This document shows positions 1-9,388 of a DNA stretch of 64,000 nucleotides, one piece after another. The stretch's first letter is position 1. Every line of letters starts with the position of its first letter. The stretch comes from Spirogloea muscicola. Lineage: Eukaryota > Streptophyta > Zygnematophyceae > Spirogloeales > Spirogloeaceae. Below the pieces are notes generated by a model, which saw nothing but the letters and a program-made list of their open reading frames with translations, ran no database searches and was not told the DNA's origin. The stretch spans positions 419,960 to 483,959 of the forward strand of contig WELB01000062.1 of assembly GCA_009602725.1 (NCBI GenBank). Direction: 5' to 3'. A program made the translations under genes and the position numbers.

Positions 1-238
1 AGTATAAACCCATAGAGCAGGGGGCAAACACCCTCGTCATCACAGCCTGGAACGTAGCCGGTGCATTGGTCAAACCAAACTCAACACCTTGAACTGAAAG
101 TATCCAAGCGGCGTTCGGAACGCCGACTTCGGAGCATCCGCAGGTGTGATACAATCTGGTGATACCCACTCTGGTCCAGGGAGCTATACAATGTAGCCCC
201 TGCGAGCCAATCGAACAGACCATCTATCCGAGGCAAAG
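1..238 (-). pseudogene. Ty3/gypsy reverse transcriptase fragment (element E1)
   Basis: Read on the minus strand this is a decayed piece of the reverse transcriptase palm. It corresponds base for base, with scattered differences, to 41823-42060 in element E9, which covers the stretch before the YLDD catalytic box. The frame is broken by small indels. It runs off the left edge, so the rest of E1 pol and its 3' LTR lie outside the window. Its match to E9 stops abruptly near 238, where a scrap of LTR and then a LINE begin. It is a relic of the same minus-strand element whose gag lies at 2851-4128. Confidence 0.72.
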
Positions 239-264
239 TGTAATGAAGCAGCCTTTTGGTTAAG
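239..264 (+). repeat. Short LTR-A1 terminal scrap
   Basis: About 25 bases match the first 25 bases of LTR-A1 as seen at 23980, starting TGTAATGAA and ending TTGGTTAAG. The LTR match stops where the 3' end of the LINE begins. It may be the edge of an LTR that received the LINE, or a template-switch scar. Confidence 0.5.
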
Positions 265-408
265 AGAGAAAAGCGCGCCCATAGAAAAGAGGGGCTGGCC
301 AAGCCAGCCCAAAAAAGAAGGACAATGTCCAAAGCCAAAGCAAGAGGAGCCGGAGAAAGGACTACACTACAACATACTGCAGAACACAGAAACGATGCAG
401 AGGAAAGC
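265..408 (-). other. LINE 3' UTR with stem-loop
   Basis: This is the segment between the LINE stop codon and the element's 3' end. It holds a perfect inverted repeat at 292-311 (GGGGCTGG, two-base centre, CCAGCCCC-like arm), followed on the element strand by a short CCCATAG box. The same hairpin recurs near 46067, 51786, 60714 and 60766. Stringent LINEs use a 3' stem-loop as the RT recognition site; that role is inferred from recurrence. Confidence 0.65.
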
Positions 409-2430
409 TCAGTACCCACGAGTGAGCAACATCAGGTCTGAGTAGCTCGCTGCAGGGAAAGAGGCGCTCCGCCGTGACCCAGAGGCGGCGGCCATAGCAC
501 GGCCTGCGCGCGTATGGACGGCGTGGGCAAGGGAGCGTTGAAGCGATACGGCCAGGCGCATGCGGAAGACTTGTGCGAGCGACCCGGCGGCGTTGAAGCC
601 GGGCATCGCCCCTGGCAGACCCGGCCGCCGGTCAATGGCCTGGCGAGCAAGCCGCTGAATGAGATCCAGCCAGCGGCTGCCGAAAGCCCCGTGTACATCC
701 ATCGCCAGGGCCGCGAATTCATCCCCCACCGGGTGATCAGCGTATTTTCGCTCCTTGCCGCGGGCCGCCTGGCCGACCGCGTGCCCTGCAAACGACGCCG
801 ATCTGGTGGGGTTGGCGGAGTCGATGCAGTCTGTTGTCACCACATCAGCGATGATGCGGGGACCGCCGCCGGGAGGGATGGCGACCAGGTCAGCGCGTCG
901 CGTATGGGGCTGGCCGTCCGCGCCCAGCTGAATGGGCATGATTGAGGAGTTCTCTACCGCAACCTTGAAGCCCGCCTCCGAAAACACCCCCTGCATACCG
1001 TCGCGCAGGAGGTCATGGGAAGCGGTCCGCTCCCCCCCGTGGGCGCAACGGAGCATGTGGGCGGCCAGCTCCGCAGGATCATCGTGTCGGGCACCGCACT
1101 CGCATTGAGGGACGCCCACGAGGCAGGGGGGAAGGAGGCCCAAGAGCCGGTGGACCGCCGTCCGGAAGACCTCGTCAGGCATTGTGAGCGCCGCGTGGAG
1201 TGGAAGCGCCGATAGCCACGCCGCCGCCCCAGGGGAGGAGGCTGAGAGCAGTCGGGCGCGCCCTCGCAGGTCAGCCGGGGGGAGAAGCTCCACCACCTGG
1301 TCGGAGGCCGCAACCAACGCCGAGAAGCGTGCCTGGGCACGCTGGTCTGGGGTGTGGGCGAGGTGGATGAAAGGAACAGCCTGTTCCGACATGCGGGGGT
1401 GGACTGCCAGGAGCCCGTCGCGGGCAGAGCGGAGGGCAACCTGAAAAGGCAGCTGACCGATCTCCACCTCAGCTGCCACCCGCTCCAGGACGCGCTGGCC
1501 GTCCACGAGGAACCGCTGGCTCATTGGGGCTGCCACCTGAGCCCAGCTACCCATGTAGGCCGCCTCGCAGCCGCGGGCAACTGAGCGGCATCCCAAGCCG
1601 CCACGGCTGATCGGCAGGCTGGCCTGCAGCAGCGCTGCTGGTGTGGTGAGGAACGCGGGATGCTGTACCAGGGTGGCCGCGGACGCCAGGATGCCGGAGT
1701 CAAAGGCCGCATACGCTGCCTTCACCGCCGACGAGGGGGGGATGGTGCGGGCCAGATGTTGTGGCCGCTGCGCAATGCACCGAGTCAGCATCGCAGACGC
1801 AAGCTGCATGTCGTGCAACGTGTAAGGACGGTCCGCTGGCCGGAGGTGTTCCTGCAGCCGCGCCTGCAGCTGCTCCGTCACGAAGGCAGGTGCGCCTAGG
1901 GGGACGCCGAGGAGGGTGAGGCCCCCGGCTGGTGTCTGGCAAACCTCGGGCAGGCGCAGGTGGGCTGGCAGGCCCTGAGGGGACCAGGCGCTGCACTTGT
2001 CCGCCCGGATATCCAGGCCGATCGCGTTCAGCTGCACTTGGAGGGTGTCGAAGGCAGCTGTGACATCCTCTGGCTTCCCCACCAGCGTGGTGTCATCAGC
2101 GTATGTCGGCACGAGGACGCCGGGGTGAACCGCGACCGTTGCCTGGAGCGCACGGTGGTGTGCCAACGCATAGTAGAAACCCGCCAGTGGATCCCCTTGG
2201 CGCGCGCCCCTGGTGGAGTGGAGGGTCACCAGCCCATCACCCCCCGCCCGCCACTGCAGCTCGCAGGGCTGACCGTACCCCAGCCTGAAGAAGGGTAGAA
2301 GGCTGGGGAAGGCCTCTCTCAGCTCCTCCGCGATGACACCACGATCAACGCTGTTGAAGGCGTTGCGGACGTCAACCGCCATGGCCACCCACTCGGGATG
2401 CAGGTCCAGGGCGGCCCGTACGCCGTGCAC
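409..2430 (-). CDS. LINE ORF: reverse transcriptase with C-terminal Cys/His knuckle and restriction-like endonuclease
   Basis: This encodes the enzyme that nicks target DNA and copies the LINE RNA at the nick. From the Met at 2430 it runs 673 residues without a stop, and the same frame stays open upstream to about 2478, so the start is not genuine and the N-terminus is missing. Visible motifs are palm motif A (VDVRNAFN, Asp about residue 20), motif B (ARQGDP, residues 76-81), the YADD catalytic box (110-113), a C-x-C...H...C knuckle around 440-460, and a RADLV...ADVVTTD stretch around 540-565 resembling the PD-(D/E)XK core of restriction-like endonucleases in R2/CRE-type LINEs. It ends LLTRGY-stop, an ending repeated in other fragments here. 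Lack of internal stops suggests a fairly recent insertion. Clade assignment is an inference. Confidence 0.88.
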   Translation of the reverse strand: MHGVRAALDLHPEWVAMAVDVRNAFNSVDRGVIAEELREAFPSLLPFFRLGYGQPCELQWRAGGDGLVTLHSTRGARQGDPLAGFYYALAHHRALQATVAVHPGVLVPTYADDTTLVGKPEDVTAAFDTLQVQLNAIGLDIRADKCSAWSPQGLPAHLRLPEVCQTPAGGLTLLGVPLGAPAFVTEQLQARLQEHLRPADRPYTLHDMQLASAMLTRCIAQRPQHLARTIPPSSAVKAAYAAFDSGILASAATLVQHPAFLTTPAALLQASLPISRGGLGCRSVARGCEAAYMGSWAQVAAPMSQRFLVDGQRVLERVAAEVEIGQLPFQVALRSARDGLLAVHPRMSEQAVPFIHLAHTPDQRAQARFSALVAASDQVVELLPPADLRGRARLLSASSPGAAAWLSALPLHAALTMPDEVFRTAVHRLLGLLPPCLVGVPQCECGARHDDPAELAAHMLRCAHGGERTASHDLLRDGMQGVFSEAGFKVAVENSSIMPIQLGADGQPHTRRADLVAIPPGGGPRIIADVVTTDCIDSANPTRSASFAGHAVGQAARGKERKYADHPVGDEFAALAMDVHGAFGSRWLDLIQRLARQAIDRRPGLPGAMPGFNAAGSLAQVFRMRLAVSLQRSLAHAVHTRAGRAMAAASGSRRSASFPAASYSDLMLLTRGY

Positions 2431-2480
2431 GATTGTCTCACCGCCGCTCCGCAGCCCCGCACCAAACTGTTGGGGCGCCA

Positions 2481-2850
2481 GGTGGTCTGGTAAGGCCTAA
2501 GCCGAGTGGCATCAACACTATACGCCTAAGGAGCCTGTGTCCCGCCTCGTGCGAGCACAATGGCGACATCCCCAGCGGAGCTTGATCAACCACGCCGCGC
2601 TTCTGTGGCACAATGAAGAACAGCATTTCTTCAGGCCGACAGCACTCAGGCCAGCTCAGCTAGACATCTGCACCCTCTTGCAAGTCATTGTGGGCAACCC
2701 ACACAAATAGAGGCCCTCCGACCTCCAGACCTTGCAATAAAGCAGAAATGGAGCGCACAACCGGTATGTTGGTTGGCGGGCCAGCGATGCCAGCAAGATC
2801 AAACAGCTCAAGTGCGTCTGGCCGGATGAGATGGCTTGCAGAGGCAGGGG
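2481..2850 (-). pseudogene. E1 gag-protease linker region
   Basis: On the minus strand this segment reads as the conserved linker between the gag zinc knuckle and the protease, including FDLAGIAGPPTNIPVVRS and LGMSPLCSHEAGHR. It matches 42966-43340 of E9 closely. The frame is broken between this piece and gag, and the protease itself is absent because the LINE begins at 2480. Confidence 0.7.
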
Positions 2851-4128
2851 TCAAGCACTCACGCTTGCACTTCGAATTGCCCTGGTCCCGACCCATAGAC
2901 GGCGTGGCCGTGAGGAAGAGGGGCCTGCCGCCGGGCAGTCCCTGAGCTGATGGCTCTTGGCACCGCACTTGAAGCAGCCAGCGCCTTCCACCCGCGGCTT
3001 GGGGAAGTCGCCTTGAGGTCGAGCGTTCAAGCCGTGCCTTGAGTCGAACCGCTTCTTGCCTCGCTCTGCATCAAAGCCGCCTGCCCCCAGCAGAGGACGA
3101 TTGCTCGGACCGGCAATGTCCGGCGTGCTGAGCACCTTGCGGGCGTGCTCCACCATCTTGGTGAAGTCCGTGACCGGTTGTGCCGTTGCGAAATCCACTG
3201 CGACCCAATTGCGAAAAAAAGTAGGCAGTCCAGCCTTGAATCGCTGGCATTGGTCACTTGGCTTCATGGGCTCGCTGCGTAGCTTGGATAGCAGCAGCCG
3301 GAATCGCCGCACGTAGGGCTCGAAACCCTCGCTTCCCTCGCCCCTCATGCGGAGAGCATCCAGCTCATTGCGGGCGCGCAGCTCTGCGTGTGGGTCGCCA
3401 TACGCCGACGTAAGCGAGCTGCAGAAGAAGTCCCAGCCACCGGACTCCTCGGGCGTAGAGCCCTTCTTCAAGGTGTTCCACCACTCCCGGGGCTCCCCTG
3501 AGAGGTAGGTGGCAGCGAGGCGCACGCGTGCCCCCGCGTCCGTGTTGGAGCAGACGAACCATTCGTCCATTTCATCCAGCCATGGCTGCAACCCTCCCCG
3601 GTCATCGTGACCGGAGAATTGTCGGGGTGCATCGGCCCTGGCAAGTCTATGCTCAGGGTTACCGCTGCTCTTGCGCATCAGATGCAACGAGGCATCCACC
3701 TCTTGCATGTGCCGCTCTTCGGCGCGCTGCTGGACGAGGAGGGCGCGCTGCTCCGCGCAGATCCTCGCAAGAAGACGATGTTGAGCTGGGTCCGTCGTAG
3801 ACTGGGCTGCTGCCAGATCCCGAGTAAGGAGTGCAACGCGTTGCAAGTCCCCAGCCGACAAGCCCTCCAGGCCTCCGGCTCCCAGCTCCACGTGCCCCTC
3901 GTGGGCGTGCCCCGCTTGGGCTTGCCCCTCGTGGGCGTGCCCCTCGTGGGCGTGCCCCGCTTGGGCGTGCCCCTCGTGGGCGTGCCCCTCGTGGGCGTGC
4001 CCCTCGTGGGCGTGCCCCGCAGCAGCCACTGCCGCAGCAGCTGGCCCTGCAGCAGCCGCTGCCTCAGCAGCCGACCGCTCTGCCTCCCGACGAGGGCTCG
4101 GCCGCGCACTGGAGGTGTGCGATACCAT
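2851..4128 (-). CDS. E1 Gag polyprotein with His-rich repeat and CCHC zinc knuckle
   Basis: This is the capsid/nucleocapsid precursor of a Ty3/gypsy element. The frame is open from 4260, but the Met at 4128 (MVSHTSS) is the likely start because upstream sequence is leader repeated elsewhere as non-coding. Order from the N-terminus: Ala-rich stretch, a histidine-rich pentapeptide array (AHEGH-like), a helical region, the retrotransposon gag core (WLDEMDEWF, ATYLSGEPREWW, RRFRLLLSKL) and a CCHC knuckle (C-x2-C-x4-H-x4-C, CFKCGAKSHQLRDC) near the C-terminus. It is the only gag of this family here still open from end to end; copies in E4, E8 and E9 are frameshifted or rearranged. The downstream pol is destroyed, so the element is defective. 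Confidence 0.82.
   Translation of the reverse strand: MVSHTSSARPSPRREAERSAAEAAAAAGPAAAAVAAAGHAHEGHAHEGHAHEGHAQAGHAHEGHAHEGQAQAGHAHEGHVELGAGGLEGLSAGDLQRVALLTRDLAAAQSTTDPAQHRLLARICAEQRALLVQQRAEERHMQEVDASLHLMRKSSGNPEHRLARADAPRQFSGHDDRGGLQPWLDEMDEWFVCSNTDAGARVRLAATYLSGEPREWWNTLKKGSTPEESGGWDFFCSSLTSAYGDPHAELRARNELDALRMRGEGSEGFEPYVRRFRLLLSKLRSEPMKPSDQCQRFKAGLPTFFRNWVAVDFATAQPVTDFTKMVEHARKVLSTPDIAGPSNRPLLGAGGFDAERGKKRFDSRHGLNARPQGDFPKPRVEGAGCFKCGAKSHQLRDCPAAGPSSSRPRRLWVGTRAIRSASVSA
3889..4021 (-). repeat. 15-bp minisatellite encoding (H-A-x-E/A-G) pentapeptides
   Basis: About nine tandem copies of a 15-base unit (forward GTGCCCCTCGTGGGC-like) keep the gag frame and encode a repeated His-Ala-x-Glu/Ala-Gly pentapeptide. 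Arrays with different unit numbers lie at the same gag position in E4 (about 16965-17060), E8 (about 29185-29275) and twice in E9 (43915-44010 and 44205-44330). Confidence 0.85.
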
Positions 4129-5363
4129 GCTGGCTGAAGGACACTGAGTGATCAATCCAGGCTCCGACAGTAAGCAAATCACACACTCCATACTGCAATA
4201 CAGGACATCGCAAGACTGGTGCACCAGCGAGCGAGCAAGCAAGGCAGCGCGCAACTCCACACCTCATTCGGCTGCTGAGGCAGCGGCTGCTGCAGTGGCT
4301 GCCGCTCTGCCTCCCGACGAGGGCTTGGCCGCGCACTGGAGGTGTGCGATACCATGCTGGCTGAAGGACACTGAGTGATCAATCCAGGCTCCGACAGTCA
4401 GCAAATCACACTCTGCATACTGCAATACAGGACATCGCAAGACTGGTGCACCAGCGAGCGAGCAAGCAAGGCAGCGCGCAACTCCACACCTCATTCAGCA
4501 GGCAGGCAGACAGCCGCAGATATGACCAGGACCGATGCACACGGTCACTGCTGGCCACACGACTGACCTTACCACACAAAGGCTGCAGGCTCAAGCCACA
4601 CCTCAGAAGAAGCGAACGCAGCAAGTGGTCCTCAAGGATCAGTCGGTCAATCTGGCGTTGGTCGTTGCTGGCTGACTGCGTGAAGATGGCTCCGCACCCG
4701 GCGCTTCCGCGGAGCCGCCTCACGGACCAACGTCTGGCAATCACTTTATTTCCAACAGAAAAAGGTCAGAACAGCACATCAGGGTGATCCTCGCATCATC
4801 AGCGGCGAGCACAATAAGTCACAAGCGGATGGATGCAAGACCTCCTCAAATACCTGGAGGTGTGCGATACCATGCTGGCTGAAGGACACTGAGTGATCAA
4901 TCAAGGCTCCGACAGTCAGCAAATCACACACTCCATACTGCAATACAGGACATCGCAAGACTGGTGCACCAGCGAGCGAGCAAGCAAGGCAGCGCGCAAC
5001 TCCACACCGCATTCAGCAGGCAGGCAGACAGCCACAGATATGACCAGGACCGATGCACACGGTCACTGCTGGCCACACGACTGACCTTACCACGCAAAGG
5101 CTGCAGGCTCAAGCCACACCTCAGAAGAAGCGAACGCAACAAGTGGTCCTCAAGGATCAGTCGGTCAATCTGGCGTTGGTCGTTGCTGGCTCACAGCGCG
5201 AAGATGGCTTCGCACCCGGCGCTCCCGCTGAGCCGCCTCACGGACCAACGTCTGGCGAGCACTTTATCTTTGACAGAAAAAAGGTCAGGCCAGCATATCA
5301 GGGTGATCCTCGCATCTTCAGCGGCGAGCACAATAAGTCACAAGCGTGATGGATGCAAGACCG
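4112..5363 (-). repeat. E1 leader with three tandem partial duplications
   Basis: The untranslated leader between primer site and gag is present in tandem partial copies. A block of about 150 bases containing TGCGATACCATGCTGGC begins near 4112, 4351 and 4858. The 4498-4857 part is repeated again at 5011-5363. The corresponding leaders of E9 (44440-44924) and E8 (28588-29047) have a single copy. Several copies carry the gag start region in antisense, so short readings here are not separate genes. Confidence 0.75.
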
Positions 5364-5375
5364 CCTCTGGTACCA
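5364..5375 (-). other. E1 primer binding site (initiator tRNA-Met)
   Basis: On the minus strand, two bases inside the LTR, the sequence reads TGGTACCAGAGG. This is one base from the TGGTATCAGAGG seen in E7, E9 and E10 and complements the 3' end of initiator tRNA-Met. It fixes this LTR as the 5' LTR of a minus-strand element. Confidence 0.75.
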
Positions 5376-5377
5376 AA

Positions 5378-5926
5378 TGTAAGGAACCTCGCCCTACACA
5401 CGCAGTTAGGGTGAGCAGTCCTTCTTGAGTTCGGCTGTAGGGGGTTTAGGGACCAACCCACTACACAGGCAAAGCACTAGCGCATAGGCGCAGCGGAAGA
5501 CAGGCTCTGTGGCGCCGCCGTCCTGCGGCGACTCCCCCTCCTGGGCGCAGGCCGGCGCTGCAGGCCCCGCAGCAAGGTGCTGCGGCGGCTGCGGCGGCGA
5601 GCAGCGGCAAGGCTGCTACTGGGCTTCACCGGCCCGAACTCCCTCGAGCCTCAGCACCAAGGCCCTTCGTGCTTCCCCGTGCCACCCCCCCTCCAGGGGT
5701 GTGAGCGGGTCGCCCCATGGCCTGCCAGGCGGCGGGCCAAAGATCCTCCCTTGAACGGGCGGATCCTAGCGAGGGTATTCCTGGACGGGCGGGGCCCGCC
5801 TCTGGGCGGGCAACTTGCCCGGCAAGCCAGCCCGCCACCTGGCGGGCCCACTTGTCCCAAATAGCCGGTCATGTAATAATGCCAACAGAGCCATGTGGCT
5901 TAACCAAATGGCTGGTTCATTTCACA
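5378..5926 (-). repeat. LTR-A1, 5' LTR of E1
   Basis: About 549 bases. On the plus strand it runs from TGTAAGGAACC to a slightly mutated TTTCACA end; on the element strand it starts near TGTAATGAACC-type sequence. It matches 31703-32247, 44939-45485 and 23980-24521 along its length. It contains GC-rich inverted repeats such as CGCCGCCGTCCTGCGGCG. E1 is inserted in E2 gag, which begins at 5927. Confidence 0.88.
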
Positions 5927-8002
5927 CCAAAGGTAAGGTGCGGTGTTTTAAGGCCGGTCCGCCGCAACATGTGGCGGTAATGTCTCAAGTTGACAAGATC
6001 ACCCTCCAGCCTGAAACGTTCTGGGCCCTTCACAGACAGTCAAGGGTTATAACGTTTTGATTGTATTCGGTCGCTTGGGTTTTGAGACGAAACCCCCAGC
6101 ACAGAGAAGCACCATATTCACACGCAGCGGAATACCTTGCCCTGAGGCGCCGCCGACAGGCGGCGACTCACCTCTCGGTACGGGCCAGCAACTGTCCCCA
6201 AAGGGAGCAGCCACAGTCTACCTTCAGAAGAGCCGATGAAGATCCGCAGGGTCGGGTTGCGGCGTCGGGCTGCCGCAGCAGGCAGCAGCAGGCCTGCGTG
6301 GACGAGCTGCGACAGCAGGCGGCAGCAGGGCTGTGCGCCTCTCTCTGGCGTGGGCTTCGCTGACTTGGACCGCGTGCCCTGAGGCTGGTCTCAGCCCTAC
6401 TTATAGTGCTTCATGTGCCACCCTCCCCAGGGGTCTCTGGGAGGCTCGCCTCAAGGTTCACTTTCGAGAAGGCGGGCCCGACAACGGGGAAACGATCGTG
6501 AGGGCGGCGGCGCCGCCCTGCGCAGCGTGGTGCCGCCCTGCGCGGCGCCGCCCTGCGCGGCGCGGCNATGCCGCCCGGCGGCCCATCGGCCATGCAGCGG
6601 CAGCTCCGGCGAGCTGCGGCGCGCCGCGCGTCACTGTCGCGCGTCGCCCACGTGTCGCACGCCAACGATAAGGGGCCGCGCGCCGTTACTACGCGTTAGC
6701 GTATAATTCGAAGTTAAACGTCACGTAACGGGTGGGGACGTTACACAGCCCGTGACCACTTTGGGGATATTCATCGAACAAGCTCGACAGTCCTTCTCGA
6801 TGTATCCGACGCGCAAGCGCTTCCTACGAGAGGAAGATGGGGACAAGTCGGGTTTCAAGCCCAAGCAAGGAGTTCAAGCCAGGTGGTAGGCCTGGGCCAC
6901 CATCGCGGTCGGTGGCGGCAAGGGGCCAGCGAAATTCGTCCCAGAAGAGGACAGGGTCTGCAACCGATGTGGTGAGAAGGGCCACCGAAATCGGGAGTGC
7001 CCACAGCTGTCGACGTCCCAGACGCCTACCAAGCTTGCAGCGACACGCCGGAAGGGCTCGTACACGGGAAAAGGGAAAAGGGAGTACCCATCCCTATCAC
7101 CATCGTGGGTGTGTCATCAGCATGATGTGGAAATGCTATTTGAACGCATAGGACGAGTGTCTCCGCTGTCTATTATGCCTGTAGTACGCTCTGTACATGA
7201 GGATAAGCAAGCACCGGTAAACGACAGTCCCCTTGTTGTGTGGGTTCCTTCCATCCAGTTGCAGAAAGCTGCAAGCATGTACTTGAGCTGGATCAGTTTC
7301 CATAGTGCTAAAGAACCGGCGCTCTTCGTTGTGCCATGCAGTCGAGGAGTAATCCCTAAACCTCCATTGGGGCTGGTGCTGTTGTGTCGCCACATGGCGA
7401 AGCGCCCCCAAGTGACATCGGATGTTGATGACGTAGTAACCTGCTCTCGGAAACTGCTGACATACGTAGCTCGGAAGTTCTTTTTGCCTGCTGTAAGTTC
7501 CTCGGCAGTCGCTGCTGTAATTCCTGTTGTTCTCACGACTGGTGGCCGGTCAGCCGGTCCAGATCCTTATAGATACACAAGCCTCTGTCTCCTGCGTCAG
7601 TAAGAGTTTGTGAGCGACAAGGGCTTGATTGTGAAGCCCACTGGTGTCTCTCAAGCTACATTGGCTGATGGACGATGTGCCGAAGTTATGGGCTTCTGTC
7701 AGGGCCCTATTCGCGTTCAAATCTATAAGACGGTTGTGCTTTGCCTTGTCATTGAATCGGCACCGGGCTTTTGGGCGATGACTGGCTATTTTTCCACGGC
7801 GGCCCTAATTGACTTTGACGCACGGACTTGCTCTGGTCAACGCGGTGCTCGTCGTTTTGTGTTGCACAAAGACGTTCCCCGCGCACCACCATCCGTGAAT
7901 GGTTCCTCTATCCAGCTGTCGGCTGTGCAGTTCAAGAAGCTCCTTCACGCAGAAACGGCTTCGTCCGTGTATCTGTTGGTGGTATTGAGTGCTGAGTCTC
8001 CC
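5927..8002 (+). pseudogene. E2 gag-protease region (decayed, interrupted by a solo LTR)
   Basis: A decayed plus-strand relative of E10. 5927-6011 reads as late gag capsid (AVMSQVDK), and the frame resumes after the solo LTR at 6746 (QPVTTLG, then [18 protein letters not shown]). Next come a CNRCGEKGHRNREC-like CCHC knuckle near 6958-7000, the linker region (HDVEMLFER, 7115-7570), and the aspartic protease region at 7530-8000. The protease catalytic site is ruined: the DTGA-like motif of E10 reads as an out-of-frame remnant with a stop near 7600. The upstream gag is cut off by E1 at 5926. Confidence 0.8.
6012..6745 (-). repeat. Solo LTR-B with 5-bp target duplication
   Basis: An LTR-B copy in minus orientation inserted into E2 gag. 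It runs from TGAAACG to GACGTTACA and is flanked by exact CAGCC duplications (6007-6011 and 6746-6750). The gag frame continues across once it is removed. It matches 32652-33435 reversed, including the reversed TATA region (CTTATAGTGC, about 6402). An unresolved n lies at 6567 inside a GC-rich repeat. Confidence 0.88.
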
Positions 8003-9383
8003 TGTCACTTTCTGATCCCTACACATTCAGTTAGGGGTTAGGACGTCCTTATTGGATTCGGTCGCTGGGGTTTAGAGACAAATCCCTAGCACAGTGAAGC
8101 ACCACGTGTACCACGCAGCGGAGCACCTTGCCCTGAGGCGCCGCCGATAGGCGGCGACTCACCTCTCAGGTACGGGCCAGCAACTGTCCTCATAGGAGCA
8201 GTCACAGTCTCACCACAGGAGAGCCGATGAAGGTCAGCGACGACAGGATGCGGCGACGGGCTGCAGCAGCAGGCAGCAGCAGGGCTGTAACAATCCAGCC
8301 GTTTGATTATGCCACACGGTGCTGTTAGCGTTACATGACCGCTAGCCGCTTGATGGACAAGTGGGCCCGCCCAGGTGCGGGCAACTCTCGCCCGTCCTGG
8401 ACAACCCTCGCCAGGTTCCACCCTGCCAAGGGAGGACCTTGGGCCCGCCGCAAGGGCCGGCCTTGGGGCGAACCGCTCACACCCCTGGAGGGGGGGGGGG
8501 GGCACGGGGGAAGCACTACGAGCCTTGAGCGAAGACCCGACATCAATTCGGACCGGCGAAGCCCAGGAGCAGCCTCGCCGCTGCCCGCCGCCGCAGCCGC
8601 CGCCGCAGCCTGCTGCGGGGCTCGTTGCAGGGAGGCCGTGGCTGCGCCCGTTGGGGGCCAGTTGCTGGCTTGCGCTCAGGAGGTGGGGTCGCCGCCGGAC
8701 GGCGGCGCCTTAGGGCCCGTCTTCCGCTGCGCTATGCGCTAGTGGTTTGCAGTGTAGTGGGTTGGTCCCTAAACCCCATACAGCCGAACTTAACAAGAAC
8801 GACTCACCCTATTTGCGTGTGTAAGGGCGTTCACAACAAGGGCTGCGTCGGCGGTGCTGCGGCAGCAGGGCTGCGCTTCTCTCTCGCGGGCTTAACTGAT
8901 GTTGACTCGGTGCCCCGAGTCTGGTCTGAGCCCTCCTTACAGTGCTTCATGTGCCACCCTCCCCAGGGGTCTCTGGGAGGCTCGTCTCAAGGCCCACCCT
9001 CGAGAAGGCGGGCCCGACAAGAGGATACTAGTGCGAGGGCAGGCCACGCGGCTCCCTTCTGGAAGTGGCGGCCGTCCTGCGGCGCGGCGCCGCCCTGCGG
9101 CGCCGCTCTGCTGCGTGGCCCGTAGGCGCGCCACATGTTCCCGGCGGACGGTTCGAGAACCCGCCGAGAATCTCCTCTCTGGGAGCCCAAGATGCGCCGC
9201 CGCCTCTTCGAGAGGCGGCGCGCCTGCACGTCACAGCGTCAGCAGGCGTGTCACAACGCGCGTCACCGCGTGCGTTGCGCGCGGGTCGCACGCGCGTCGC
9301 ACGCTTCAGTCGCGTGCGCGTCAGGGGTCACACGTGAGCGCTTGACTCGAAGTTAAGCGGCCCGTAACGGCGGGGACGTTACA
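8003..9383 (-). repeat. Solo LTR-B containing a nested LTR-A2
   Basis: A second minus-oriented LTR-B in E2, from TGTCACTTTC to GGACGTTACA, flanked by exact CTCCC duplications (7998-8002 and 9384-9388). Without the nested LTR-A2 (8286-8838) it would be about 820 bases, near the 784 of the E10 LTR. E2 pol resumes at 9389. Confidence 0.87.
8286..8838 (+). repeat. Solo LTR-A2 nested in LTR-B
   Basis: Plus-oriented LTR of 553 bases starting TGTAACAATCC and ending TTCACAACA, with exact AGGGC duplications at 8281-8285 and 8839-8843. It is closely similar to 17711-18257. No internal element sequence remains, so it is a solo LTR left by LTR-LTR recombination. Confidence 0.88.
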
Positions 9384-9388
9384 CTCCC

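Larger units (their letters stand above)
265..2480 (-). mobile_element. LINE-type non-LTR retrotransposon, 5'-truncated copy
   Basis: The longest non-LTR retrotransposon copy in the window lies on the minus strand. It has a 3' UTR with a hairpin (265-408) and a long open reading frame (409 to about 2478) with reverse transcriptase, a Cys/His knuckle and a restriction-like endonuclease region. It stops at about 2480, where E1 sequence resumes at a point matching 42966 of E9. The N-terminal half of the ORF and any 5' UTR are missing, as is usual for LINEs that stop reverse transcription early. Comparison with E9 suggests that about 900 bases of E1 (protease to early RT) were lost at the insertion. 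Confidence 0.85.

Noticed and set aside
3889-4021. Short direct repeats considered as a CRISPR array
   Set aside because: Units are contiguous 15-mers without spacers and encode an in-frame pentapeptide in gag.
3528-4151. Plus-strand open frames rich in R-A-P-L-G repeats
   Set aside because: They are antisense to the E1 gag array; the minus-strand frame has gag motifs and a CCHC knuckle.
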